Program-made: the position numbers and the translations under genes
From: Bacteroidaceae bacterium
Lineage (GTDB): Bacteria > Bacteroidota > Bacteroidia > Bacteroidales > Bacteroidaceae
Assembly: GCA_017647225.1 (NCBI GenBank)
Contig: JAGCLA010000048.1
Location: 35,426 to 99,425, forward strand
Direction: 5' to 3'
Length of the DNA: 64,000 nucleotides
The notes under the pieces: model-generated
What the model saw: only the letters and a program-made list of their open reading frames with translations
Databases searched by the model: none
Told to the model about the DNA's origin: nothing
Shown here: positions 1-8,582 of the stretch, piece after piece
Layout of the letters: the number at the start of each line of letters is the position of its first letter
Numbering within the stretch: position 1 is the stretch's first letter

Positions 1-2700
1 GATGGCATATGTTGCACTGCCGGCTGTTCCTGTCATCATTTGCACGTTGTTGTTAGCCCAGTTCATGTTGTTGATAGTTCCGCAACCGAACTGCAATTCC
101 GGGGTGGCATTGCTCTTCCAAACATTGTTCCATGATTGGTTTGCCGCTGTGCCTTTGTAAAGGTTTCCGTTTGTCTTGTCAATGGTATATGTTGTGCCAT
201 TTTCATTATTCGCTCTGTATCTGATTACCAGTTTGGTGATCAGAATACCTTTCTCGCCATCAAGAGTATTACCTACAGTCAGGGTTATTTTATTTGTCTT
301 TAGGTTATTTACTGTTACTGTTTTCTCTGCATCAGTTTGCTCTTCACTTGTAGCTGTTCCTGTAGCAGTGTTGTATGTGAATGTACCGGTAAATTCCCAT
401 ACTCTCTTTGTGGTTAATTCATATCCCAGAATTTCGTAATTTTCGGGCAAGGTAAGGTTGTATGTGTAACCAGTTTTAAGCCATGGCTGATTGTTTGACC
501 AACCGATATTGTTGGCTGCTGCATCGGTGCTTTCTGCTGTGAGAGCAGGAACTGTACCTGTAACGAATTTACCATACCATCCACCACTTGTTGTGTTGCC
601 GTGGTATGTCCATGTCGAAGGGTCTTTTTTGAATTGTGCCGGTGTCAATGTCAGAGTTCCCTGTGAAAGGTCTACAATCTCACCTGCTTCGAAAATCAAC
701 AATTGACAACCTGCGTCGTTGCGGTCGTTTCCCTTATTGGCATTATTGCTCCAGTTGAAAACAGCATTGTTCTGGTCTGTCTGGTTCAACTGTACTTCGC
801 CTGATGAAACAATATAGTAGCCGGGGGTGTTTGAATAACTGATAGTCCAGCCGTTGCTTGGGCGGGTTGTGGTGGTGTTAATCTGTGCGTTGTAATTGGC
901 TACAGGACTCAAATATGATTCGTATTCGCGGTTTACGATGTCGAATGTATTGTCGCCACGGTCAACAAACTTCCACATTGAGGTTGCTAAACCTGCAGTG
1001 TTGCTCTCGCCCTTAACACCGTTAGCTGCGCCTTTGGCTGTAATATAAAGATTGCTGCTGCGCAACGATGTCATCTGATACCAGTACTCGTTTTCTGCGG
1101 TGCTTGCCTTTGGCATGGAAAGAGCCTGTGCCATGACAGTTGTGAGTTTTGCACTCATTTCGTTAACCTCTGCTTCAGTGATGCTTTCTTTTGCAAGCAG
1201 AGTGTATGCACTCTCTACCTCGGTGTCGAATGCCTTCATCTTTTCCGCGTCGTAGCATCCCAACTTATCGCCACGTTCTGCGGTGAGGCCACGTGCAATT
1301 ACCTGTGTCAAGGTGTTGCGCAGCGTAGCCTGTGCATAGCGTGCCTCAGCATCAGCTTCGCTTATGACATTATATGTGTCTTCGGGAAAATCCTTTTTCA
1401 AGGCATCCTTCATGGCATTTGCCATTACAACATATCCCAAACCGCCAAGGTAGTTGCTCGGGTAGAAATACTTTGTGTTTGCAACATCGCCGTTGAGCAG
1501 TGGTGTGTATGTGTCAACATAGCGTATGTTGTCTGTCGCAAGGCTCTGCATGTAGCTGTTCAACTCAGCTATGCGTGATGTATTTGTTGTGGCATTGTTT
1601 GTTGGGCAAAGTGCCATCAGATAAATCTTTGAATCAGGAGATTTCTGTGCTACTTTTTCTACAAGAGCCTTATAGTTTGCCTTAATAGTCTCTATTGCTG
1701 TGTTTCCGTTGCAGTCGCCTGTACCGGTGTAGATGAAGATTGCCTTTGCATTTGTTTTCTCAACACCATCGATGCTTGCATATGTGGCATCGACGATTTT
1801 GCTTGTTGTTGCGATGTCACCGCCATATCCCCAACCTGTACCGCGGTTCTTTACGTTGCGGTTGCCGAGAAGTTCTTGCCACTCGCCGTTCTTGATGAAC
1901 TCGTCACCGAATACAAGAACATCATCGTTGCTTATAGGCATCATGCTGAAATATGTCGCGCGCATACCGTGTGCGCTGCCCAAACCGCCATTCTGCTGCA
2001 ATAATGATGTGTTGCTTGGGTAAACAGTCTTTACTGTGTATTCCTCGTCTTCGGCAAGGTATTGGCATATTGTCTCGCACCATACTTGGTAGGCAGCTGC
2101 TGTGAGGTGTAGATTGTCGTAGCTCCACACGCCACCTTGTGCAATGCCTGTAAGTTTGTCATAAAGGTCAATGTATGTAACCTTCTCGGTTGCATCAGCA
2201 TAAGCCTTTACAATCTCGTTTGTCTTGAGCCATGTAGCCTCGACACGGTTTGATGTGTTGTTCTTGAGAATGCTGTAAAGGTAAACCTTTGTCTGTGGTG
2301 AGCGTGCATGGATGCGTGCAACAATGCTCTTTACATAGCTGAGCACCTGCTCGGGGCTGAAGTTGAGACCGCCTGATGTAGCAATATCGTTGGTACCAAT
2401 CATCATGAACACCTTTTTAGGCTTGCCTTTCAAATACGATTCGAGGTTATTGCTCTGTTCGGTCGAATATGTACCCGAGTTTCCGCGGTTGACAATAGGC
2501 AGGTAATCTCCGTTTGAGGTTACAAAAGCCTCCGGCCAGCAGTGCATATCTGTAATACTGTTACCAATGAATACAATACTCTCGTTGTTCGTCTCAAGTA
2601 CTTTGAACGAGTCGTATCTGTGATTGCGGAACGGTTCGTCTGCAAATATCGTTGCAGTCGAAAGCAATGCACATACGAATAAGGTTAAAAGTTTTTTCAT
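1..2700 (-). CDS. Secreted protein with two SGNH/GDSL hydrolase domains, the second degenerate (3' end outside window)
   Basis: The minus-strand frame is open from the ATG at 2698-2700 to the window edge (900 codons, no stop), so the C-terminus is missing. A signal peptide (MKKLL...TIFA) is followed by an SGNH hydrolase domain with all landmarks: GNS with Ser48, GTND with Asn104, and DNLH with Asp195 and His198. A second SGNH-like domain (about 260-430) keeps the fold signature (GWGYGGD, LGGLGYVVMA) but has Glu267 at the serine position, Gly328 at the Asn position and no Asp-His pair, so it looks catalytically dead. Residues 500-660 resemble a ricin/sialidase-tail type beta domain. Such enzymes usually remove acetyl groups from glycans. 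Next to GH20 and sulfatase genes, a role in host-glycan de-esterification is likely but not proven. The start is supported by a -7 box at 2746-2753. Confidence 0.85.
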   Translation of the reverse strand, partial: MKKLLTLFVCALLSTATIFADEPFRNHRYDSFKVLETNNESIVFIGNSITDMHCWPEAFVTSNGDYLPIVNRGNSGTYSTEQSNNLESYLKGKPKKVFMMIGTNDIATSGGLNFSPEQVLSYVKSIVARIHARSPQTKVYLYSILKNNTSNRVEATWLKTNEIVKAYADATEKVTYIDLYDKLTGIAQGGVWSYDNLHLTAAAYQVWCETICQYLAEDEEYTVKTVYPSNTSLLQQNGGLGSAHGMRATYFSMMPISNDDVLVFGDEFIKNGEWQELLGNRNVKNRGTGWGYGGDIATTSKIVDATYASIDGVEKTNAKAIFIYTGTGDCNGNTAIETIKANYKALVEKVAQKSPDSKIYLMALCPTNNATTNTSRIAELNSYMQSLATDNIRYVDTYTPLLNGDVANTKYFYPSNYLGGLGYVVMANAMKDALKKDFPEDTYNVISEADAEARYAQATLRNTLTQVIARGLTAERGDKLGCYDAEKMKAFDTEVESAYTLLAKESITEAEVNEMSAKLTTVMAQALSMPKASTAENEYWYQMTSLRSSNLYITAKGAANGVKGESNTAGLATSMWKFVDRGDNTFDIVNREYESYLSPVANYNAQINTTTTRPSNGWTISYSNTPGYYIVSSGEVQLNQTDQNNAVFNWSNNANKGNDRNDAGCQLLIFEAGEIVDLSQGTLTLTPAQFKKDPSTWTYHGNTTSGGWYGKFVTGTVPALTAESTDAAANNIGWSNNQPWLKTGYTYNLTLPENYEILGYELTTKRVWEFTGTFTYNTATGTATSEEQTDAEKTVTVNNLKTNKITLTVGNTLDGEKGILITKLVIRYRANNENGTTYTIDKTNGNLYKGTAANQSWNNVWKSNATPELQFGCGTINNMNWANNNVQMMTGTAGSATYAI

Positions 2701-2745
2701 AATTCTATTATAGTTAGTTTATTAATATTACCTAATTGGTACCTG

Positions 2746-2753
2746 CAAATATA
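2746..2753 (-). promoter_or_regulatory. Promoter -7 box of the SGNH gene
   Basis: TATATTTG on the minus strand matches the Bacteroidetes TAnnTTTG -7 consensus and lies 45 nt upstream of the start codon. The upstream half of the promoter would fall inside the terminator hairpin at 2756-2782. Confidence 0.55.
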
Positions 2754-2755
2754 AC

Positions 2756-2782
2756 AATAGGGGAGAAGACCTCCCCTATTGC
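2756..2782 (-). terminator. Terminator of the GH20 gene
   Basis: Perfect 11-bp inverted repeat (CAATAGGGGAG and its complement) with a 5-nt loop, 26 nt after the GH20 stop codon. It is followed on the minus strand by a TTATATTT stretch. Confidence 0.75.
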
Positions 2783-2808
2783 TGTGTTAAAAATTATTAA
2801 ACAGGTTA

Positions 2809-4458
2809 TTACCAACCTATTTGAACGCCGTCTTCGTAGAAATGTCTTCCGAAGTTCCAGCCGAATGCGCAGTAGTAGCGTGAAAGTTCTTTAGCGCGTC
2901 CGATGAATCCTTCAATATCCTTTTCCTCCGGGCTTGGGTTGCACCAGCCTATTTCTGCAATGGCGCTGAGTCGTGGTAACAGCATGTATTCCAATTGCAT
3001 AGGAGTTGATATGTATTCTGTCCAGAGGTTGGCCTGAACACCCATTATGTATTTCTGCTCATCTTTGGAAAGTTTGTCATATGGATCGAGCGAGTAGGCC
3101 TTGCGCAGAGGTGTATAGCCACCGATGCAAAGCAACTCGTCAGGACGGTCTGTTGTCTGGTAGAAGTTCAGGTAACAGTGGCTGTCGGGAGACATGATTG
3201 CATAGTTGCTCTTCTTTGCTGCAGCGATGCCACCGTCGGCTCCTCGCCATGACATGATTGTTGCGCTCTGGCTTACGCCGCCTTCGAGAATCTCGTCCCA
3301 ACCGATAAGCTTGCGACCACGGTCGTTGAGGAATTTTTCGATACGGTTGTTTACGTATGACTGCAGTTCTGCTTCGTTGTTCAAACCGTTCTCCTTGATG
3401 CGTTTCTGGCAGTCAGGGCAACTCTTCCACATGTCGCGTGGAGCTTCGTCTCCGCCAATATGAATGTATTCGCTCGGGAACAGTCTGATTACTTCACCAA
3501 GCACATCTTCCCAGAATTTGAATGTACTCTCTCTGCCGGCACAGGCAATCTGGTTCGAAACGCCCCAATTCGGCCATGTCTTGTAGTTACCGGCTGTGCC
3601 TTCGCAGCCCAACCAAGGGTATGCGCTTAATGCTCCAAGAGAGTGTCCCGGTATCTCTATTTCTGGGATAATCGTAATGAAGCGTTCCTGTGCATATCTT
3701 ACAATCTCCTTGATGTCGCTCTGTGAGTAGTAGCCTCCGTAAGGAATACCGTCCATACCCTCATTACGTCCTGTTGTTGTCTGTTCGCGCTTGCTGCCGA
3801 TTTTTGTGAGCAATGGGTATTTCTTGATTTCGATACGCCAGCCCTGGTCCTCGGTCAAATGCCAATGGAAGCGGTTCATCTTGTGCATAGCAAGAATATC
3901 AAGCACCTTCTTTATGGTCTTGACATCCCAAAAATGGCGTGAACAGTCGAGCATGAATCCACGGTAAGCGAAATGTGGATTGTCCGAAATTTTCATTGTC
4001 GGGAAGGTGAGTTTCTTAAGGTCGATGGGCGTCTCGTATGCCTGAACAGGGATAATCTGCTTTAATGTCTGTACCGCATAGAATGCTCCTGCACCTGTTT
4101 TAGAACTGATAAGTATGTTCTCTGGTGTAAATTCAAGAATATATCCTTCGTCAGCGAGTGAAGAATTATACTTGAAAATGACGTTGTTTGCACCATGAGC
4201 CTTGGTGTTTTTTTTCATCTTCTTGCCGAAAATTTCAACAGCGATGCGGTCAAGTTCTTTTACCGCCGGAGTCAAATCCTTCTTGTTCCAATCATATACG
4301 ATGTTTGTTTCGGCATTCAGCTCGAAAGAACTGTTTGCATTGCCCATTACAATTTTGTCGGGTCTGGGCAAGAGGTTGTCGATGTTGCAATTCTGTGCCA
4401 ACACTGTTGACAAGCCTGCAAAAAACAAAATAATCAATGAAACGGTTTTCTTAAGCAT
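2809..4458 (-). CDS. GH20 beta-N-acetylhexosaminidase, exported
   Basis: The 549-residue protein has a signal peptide with likely cleavage after Ala21 (VLA|QN). Residues about 25-150 form the GH20b N-terminal domain, followed by the GH20 TIM barrel. The catalytic Asp-Glu pair is in IHIGGDEAP (Asp337, Glu338). The substrate-assisted mechanism of this family releases terminal beta-GlcNAc or GalNAc from mucin O-glycans, N-glycans or chitobiose. Length is normal for single-domain Bacteroidales enzymes. The ROK kinase is divergently transcribed next door, and the SGNH gene follows on the same strand after a terminator, so the gene is probably transcribed alone. Its -7 box is at 4490-4497. Exact linkage specificity cannot be read from sequence. 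Confidence 0.93.
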   Translation of the reverse strand: MLKKTVSLIILFFAGLSTVLAQNCNIDNLLPRPDKIVMGNANSSFELNAETNIVYDWNKKDLTPAVKELDRIAVEIFGKKMKKNTKAHGANNVIFKYNSSLADEGYILEFTPENILISSKTGAGAFYAVQTLKQIIPVQAYETPIDLKKLTFPTMKISDNPHFAYRGFMLDCSRHFWDVKTIKKVLDILAMHKMNRFHWHLTEDQGWRIEIKKYPLLTKIGSKREQTTTGRNEGMDGIPYGGYYSQSDIKEIVRYAQERFITIIPEIEIPGHSLGALSAYPWLGCEGTAGNYKTWPNWGVSNQIACAGRESTFKFWEDVLGEVIRLFPSEYIHIGGDEAPRDMWKSCPDCQKRIKENGLNNEAELQSYVNNRIEKFLNDRGRKLIGWDEILEGGVSQSATIMSWRGADGGIAAAKKSNYAIMSPDSHCYLNFYQTTDRPDELLCIGGYTPLRKAYSLDPYDKLSKDEQKYIMGVQANLWTEYISTPMQLEYMLLPRLSAIAEIGWCNPSPEEKDIEGFIGRAKELSRYYCAFGWNFGRHFYEDGVQIGW

Positions 4459-4489
4459 ATAATTATTCTTTAGATATTAATTTCCGATG

Positions 4490-4497
4490 CGAAAATA
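4490..4497 (-). promoter_or_regulatory. Promoter -7 box of the GH20 gene
   Basis: TATTTTCG on the minus strand, about 30 nt upstream of the GH20 ATG. It is the TTCG variant of the Bacteroidetes -7 box and is back to back with the ROK kinase promoter. Confidence 0.55.
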
Positions 4498-4561
4498 TGT
4501 AAACTCTTCCAAAGAAAAAAATAAAAAAATGTAATTTATGACAGAACTGATTTTTTTTGTT

Positions 4562-4569
4562 TATATTCG
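4562..4569 (+). promoter_or_regulatory. Promoter -7 box of the ROK kinase gene
   Basis: TATATTCG, 46 nt upstream of the ATG at 4616. The upstream -33 element is not clear. Confidence 0.5.
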
Positions 4570-4615
4570 CAAGGTTTAATGCAAACAGAACGAACAACAA
4601 TAAATTATAACTACC

Positions 4616-5575
4616 ATGAATGAGAAGTATGTAATAGGAATTGACCTTGGCGGAACAAATACCGTAATAGGTCTTGTAGATGTAAAAGGTCACATCCTTG
4701 CAAAAGATGATTCTATCAAAACTCAGGCGCATCCCGACATCGAGGAATACACCGATTCTATTGCCGCTGTAATAAACAAATTGGCTGTTGAGAACGGTTG
4801 CGAAGGCAAGCTCGAGGGTGTCGGTATCGGTGCTCCAATGGCCAACTACTATACAGGCGAAATTGTCAATGCTGCCAATCTGCCTTGGAAGGGTATTGTT
4901 CCGCTTGGTTGGTTGATAGAGAAAAAAACAGGTTTGCCTACAAAGGTTACAAATGACGCGAACGCTGCAGCTATCGGTGAAATGAAGTACGGTGTTGCTC
5001 AGGGTATGAAGGATTTTGTGTATATCACACTTGGTACAGGTGTCGGTAGCGGTATCGTAGCCAATGGTCAGCTCATATATGGTCACGACGGTTTCGCAGG
5101 TGAGCTCGGACACGTTACAGCACCGGTTCTCGAAGGCCGTCCTTGCGGTTGTGGTCGTACTGACTGTCTTGAGACATACGCTTCGGCAACAGGTATCGTG
5201 CGTACAGCTAAGAAATGGCTTGTAGAACGTGACGAGCCAAGTCTTTTGCGCGATGTTTGCATCAACGAACTCACATCGAAGATGCTTTTCGATGCTGCAA
5301 TTAAAGGCGACAAGCTTGCGAACGAAATTTTTGAGTTTACAGGTAAGGTGCTTGGCGACGCTTTCTGTAACTTTATTGCATTCTCGGCTCCTGAAGCTAT
5401 AGTCCTTTTCGGTGGTTTGGCGAATGCCGGTGAGTTGTTGCTTGAACCTATACGTAAGCAGATGAACGAGAATGTGGTATTCTTGTGGAAGGATAAAGTC
5501 AAAGTGTTGAAGTCTTCTCTTCCCGGTGCTGATGCCGCAGTTCTTGGTGCTTCGGCTCTCGGTTGGAAAGATTAA
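4616..5575 (+). CDS. ROK-family sugar kinase (glucose or N-acetylglucosamine/mannosamine)
   Basis: The 319-residue cytoplasmic kinase has the N-terminal phosphate loop GIDLGGTNT (residues 8-16), the catalytic-Asp region TNDANAAAIGE, a second ATP loop LGTGVGSG and the ROK zinc motif CGCGRTDCLE. It phosphorylates a hexose at O6 with ATP. ROK members include glucokinase, GlcNAc kinase and ManNAc kinase, and sequence alone does not separate them. The position beside beta-hexosaminidase, sulfatase and glucosamine-6-P deaminase genes favours GlcNAc. A strong terminator follows at 5598, so it is likely monocistronic. Confidence 0.9.
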   Translation: MNEKYVIGIDLGGTNTVIGLVDVKGHILAKDDSIKTQAHPDIEEYTDSIAAVINKLAVENGCEGKLEGVGIGAPMANYYTGEIVNAANLPWKGIVPLGWLIEKKTGLPTKVTNDANAAAIGEMKYGVAQGMKDFVYITLGTGVGSGIVANGQLIYGHDGFAGELGHVTAPVLEGRPCGCGRTDCLETYASATGIVRTAKKWLVERDEPSLLRDVCINELTSKMLFDAAIKGDKLANEIFEFTGKVLGDAFCNFIAFSAPEAIVLFGGLANAGELLLEPIRKQMNENVVFLWKDKVKVLKSSLPGADAAVLGASALGWKD

Positions 5576-5597
5576 TGACCTTTTTGAAATAATCATG

Positions 5598-5627
5598 AAA
5601 AGTGCAGGCCGCAGCCTGCACTTTTTT
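5598..5627 (+). terminator. Rho-independent terminator after the ROK kinase
   Basis: 12-bp perfect stem (AAAAGTGCAGGC and complement) with a 4-nt loop, ending in a run of six T. Confidence 0.88.
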
Positions 5628-5688
5628 GTTAATAAATGTAGCCTATCATAAAAAAGTTTAATAATAGATATTATTAACGAAAAATTAT

Positions 5689-5696
5689 TATCTTCG
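5689..5696 (+). promoter_or_regulatory. Promoter -7 box of the sulfatase operon
   Basis: TATCTTCG. A start of transcription a few bases downstream leaves almost no leader before the ATG at 5708. The in-frame ATG at 5723 may therefore be the real translation start. Confidence 0.55.
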
Positions 5697-5707
5697 CATA
5701 ATGACAT

Positions 5708-7291
5708 ATGCAAAATAATATGGAGAACATTTTTGACAAAACAAAGAAATACTTGGGAGCTGCCATGGCTGGTGCTGCTGTGTTGCCGATGGTTACATCT
5801 TGCGGTGTGGCTGAACCCGAAAAACCGATGAATGTCCTTTTTATAATGTGCGACGACCATTCGTATCAGACAATCAGTGCTTACGATTCCACATTTATAA
5901 AAACACCCAATATCGACCGCATAGCTGCCGACGGTGTAAAGTTCACAAACAGTTTTGTGGCAAACTCGATAAGTGGCCCTTCGCGTGCATGTATGCTCAC
6001 AGGTAAACATAGCCTTGCCAATGGCTTTACCGACAACAGCTCTTCGTTTGACGGTTCACAACAGACATTCCCCAAGTTGTTGCAGCAGCAGGGATACGAA
6101 ACTGCAGTCATAGGCAAGTGGCACCTTACATCGGAGCCTACAGGTTTCAATCATTGGGATGTGCTTATAGGACAGGGCGATTATTACAATCCTACATTTA
6201 TCTGCAATGGCGAAAAGGTGCAACGTGAGGGGTATGCGACAAACGTGACAACTGACCTTGCGCTTGAATGGCTCGAGAACGGCCGTAACACGGACAAGCC
6301 TTTCTGTCTGCTGTTGCATCATAAGGCGCCTCACCGCACATGGATGCCCGACACCTGCGACCTGGAACTGTTTGCAAACAGTGATTTCCCGTTGCCCGAA
6401 ACATTCTACGACAACTACGATACTCGTGAGGCAGCAAAGGGACAGCGCATGTCAATAAGCAAGGACATGGATATCGTCTATGACCTCAAAATGGCAGATA
6501 AGGATAGCGCGGTACACAGTCGTCCCGATTTGGAAGAGTGGGGACGTCGCATATATAACAATATGAATCCCGACCAGAAACGTGCTTGGGACGCTCACTA
6601 CGATGTAGTGATTGACAAGTTCAAGAAGGCCGGTCTTTCGGGCAAGAAACTCGACGCATGGAAATATCAGCAATATATGCGTGACTATCTGCGCGTGATA
6701 ACATCGGTTGACCGCAATGTAGGTCGTGTGCTTGATTATCTTGAGGCAGAGGGCTTGATGGATAATACTCTTATCGTCTATACATCGGATCAGGGATTCT
6801 ATATGGGCGAGCATGGCTGGTTCGACAAACGCTGGATGTACGAAGAGTCGTTCCGCACTCCGCTGATTGTGCGTTTGCCGGGAAGCGATGTGAAGGGCGA
6901 ACTGAAGGAAATGGTGCAGAATATCGATTATGCTCCTACATTCCTTGAACTCGCCGGTGTTGAAATACCTTCTGACATTCATGGATGTTCTTTCTTGCCT
7001 TTGCTGAAAGGTGAGGAGTGGAAACCTAACCGCGACGGTGTCTATTATCACTATTATGAATATCCTGACGAACATGCCGTCAAACGTCATCTTGGTGTTC
7101 GTACCGAAACACACAAACTAATTCATTTCTATGATGACAATGTCTGGGATTTGTTCGACTTGCGTACCGACAAGTACGAATTGAACAACATATACGGCAA
7201 ACCCGGAACAGAAGAGATAACGGCTCTCTTGAAGGAGAAACTTGTGAATCTGCAAAAACAGTATAACGAAGAGCAATTCATTGCGCAATAA
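5708..7291 (+). CDS. Lipoprotein sulfatase, S1 family, Ser-type (likely GlcNAc-6-sulfatase)
   Basis: The 527-residue protein has a lipoprotein signal (lipobox VTSC, Cys32), so it is membrane-anchored. The arylsulfatase domain starts with the metal-binding Asp49-Asp50 and carries the modification motif SGPSRACMLTGK. Ser89 would be oxidised to formylglycine, the anaerobic Ser-type pathway. The C-terminal stretch (YYEYPDEH, GVRTETHKLI, WDLFDL) is typical of S1 enzymes acting on N-acetylglucosamine-6-sulfate in mucin or heparan sulfate. The maturase gene follows 8 nt downstream, supporting an operon with 7300-10505. The ATG at 5723 is an alternative start, given the promoter at 5689. Substrate is inferred from family resemblance and the GH20/GH89/NagB context. 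Confidence 0.92.
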   Translation: MQNNMENIFDKTKKYLGAAMAGAAVLPMVTSCGVAEPEKPMNVLFIMCDDHSYQTISAYDSTFIKTPNIDRIAADGVKFTNSFVANSISGPSRACMLTGKHSLANGFTDNSSSFDGSQQTFPKLLQQQGYETAVIGKWHLTSEPTGFNHWDVLIGQGDYYNPTFICNGEKVQREGYATNVTTDLALEWLENGRNTDKPFCLLLHHKAPHRTWMPDTCDLELFANSDFPLPETFYDNYDTREAAKGQRMSISKDMDIVYDLKMADKDSAVHSRPDLEEWGRRIYNNMNPDQKRAWDAHYDVVIDKFKKAGLSGKKLDAWKYQQYMRDYLRVITSVDRNVGRVLDYLEAEGLMDNTLIVYTSDQGFYMGEHGWFDKRWMYEESFRTPLIVRLPGSDVKGELKEMVQNIDYAPTFLELAGVEIPSDIHGCSFLPLLKGEEWKPNRDGVYYHYYEYPDEHAVKRHLGVRTETHKLIHFYDDNVWDLFDLRTDKYELNNIYGKPGTEEITALLKEKLVNLQKQYNEEQFIAQ

Positions 7292-7299
7292 ACAGTGGC

Positions 7300-8544
7300 A
7301 TGAAAAGTAACAAAAGAAACAGTCTGCACCTTACTGACGTTGCAAAGATGCAACGTGCACCGGCTTTCGGAACAATGGTAAAGCCTATCGGTTCGGCATG
7401 CAATCTCGATTGTCATTATTGTTACTACCGCGACAAGAGCGAAATATACAATGACAGAATGCCTCGCATGAGTGAGGAACTGCTTGAAAAATATATCAAT
7501 CAGTATATCAACGGTGCTTCGCAGGAGAATATAAGTTTCTGCTGGCATGGCGGTGAGCCGCTTATGGCAGGTCTGCCTTTCTTTGAAAAGGCAATGGAAC
7601 TGCAACGTAAATATGCCGGAGGTAAGGTTATTGAGAATACCTTGCAGACAAACGGAATTCTTGTAAATGATGATTGGTGCCGTTTCTTCAAAGACAACAA
7701 CTTCCTTATAGGTCTGTCGCTCGATGGCCCTGAAGATATACACGATGCTTTCCGTCGCGATTGTGGCGGAGCACCCACATTCGCAAGAGTGATGAGGGCT
7801 GTTGAACTGATGACAAAGCATGGTGTTGAATTCAATATACTTTCAACCGTCAATGCCCGTAGTGAGGGACGCGGAGCAGAGGTGTATAAGTTCCTCAGTT
7901 CCATAAATCCTTACCTTCAGTTCCTGCCTGTTGTGGAATATGTAAGAGAACGCCTGGGGAAACGTCCGCTGATAGTCTCTCCCGACGAAGAGGACGCCGT
8001 TCCTGCGCCTTGGTCGGTGTCGGCAAAGGGGTACGGACAGTTTATGTGCGATGTCTTTGACGAATGGATGAAATTCGATGTGGGAAGGAAATTTGTTCAG
8101 TTGTTCGATATAACTTTAGGCAACTGGTGCGGAGTTCCGCCGACTCTGTGTGCTTTCGGTGAGGTGTGTGGTGATGGTCTTGTGGTAGAGCATAATGGCG
8201 ATGTCTATTCGTGCGACCACTTCGTTTATCCCGAATACCGCCTTGGAAACATTGCCGACAATGAGCTTGTGGCAATGTATCGCAGTAGCGAGCAACAGGC
8301 TTTCGGACGCGACAAGCGCGATGCCTTGCCTTTGGAATGTAAGCGTTGCAATTACTATTTCCTTTGTCGTGGCGAGTGTCCGAAACATCGTTTTGAGTAT
8401 GCAAAGAATGGCGAACCATATATGAATGTGCTTTGTGAGGGATATAAGATGTTTTTCCGTCATACCGACCCGTATATGCGTTATATGAAAACATTGATAG
8501 AAAAAGGAGAACCTGCATCGAAGGTAATGCAGTGGAAAAAATAA
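7300..8544 (+). CDS. Anaerobic sulfatase-maturating enzyme (radical SAM/SPASM)
   Basis: The 414-residue cytoplasmic radical SAM protein has the cluster motif CNLDCHYC (Cys34, Cys38, Cys41). A C-terminal SPASM region contains CGVPPTLCAF, GDVYSCDHF and CKRCNYYFLCRGECPKHRF, the cysteines that hold two further 4Fe-4S clusters in this family. It converts the active-site Ser or Cys of sulfatases to C-alpha-formylglycine without oxygen. It lies 8 nt after a Ser-type sulfatase, its evident partner, although one such enzyme normally serves all sulfatases of the cell. Length and motif order are standard for anSME. Confidence 0.94.
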   Translation: MKSNKRNSLHLTDVAKMQRAPAFGTMVKPIGSACNLDCHYCYYRDKSEIYNDRMPRMSEELLEKYINQYINGASQENISFCWHGGEPLMAGLPFFEKAMELQRKYAGGKVIENTLQTNGILVNDDWCRFFKDNNFLIGLSLDGPEDIHDAFRRDCGGAPTFARVMRAVELMTKHGVEFNILSTVNARSEGRGAEVYKFLSSINPYLQFLPVVEYVRERLGKRPLIVSPDEEDAVPAPWSVSAKGYGQFMCDVFDEWMKFDVGRKFVQLFDITLGNWCGVPPTLCAFGEVCGDGLVVEHNGDVYSCDHFVYPEYRLGNIADNELVAMYRSSEQQAFGRDKRDALPLECKRCNYYFLCRGECPKHRFEYAKNGEPYMNVLCEGYKMFFRHTDPYMRYMKTLIEKGEPASKVMQWKK

Positions 8545-8582
8545 AGAGTACTAATAAATAAAAACTAAACAAACCGATAACT

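Noticed and set aside
4463-6010. Minus-strand open frame of 515 codons
   Set aside because: It lies antisense to the ROK kinase and part of the sulfatase, has Cys/Thr-rich nonsense composition and no family motifs.
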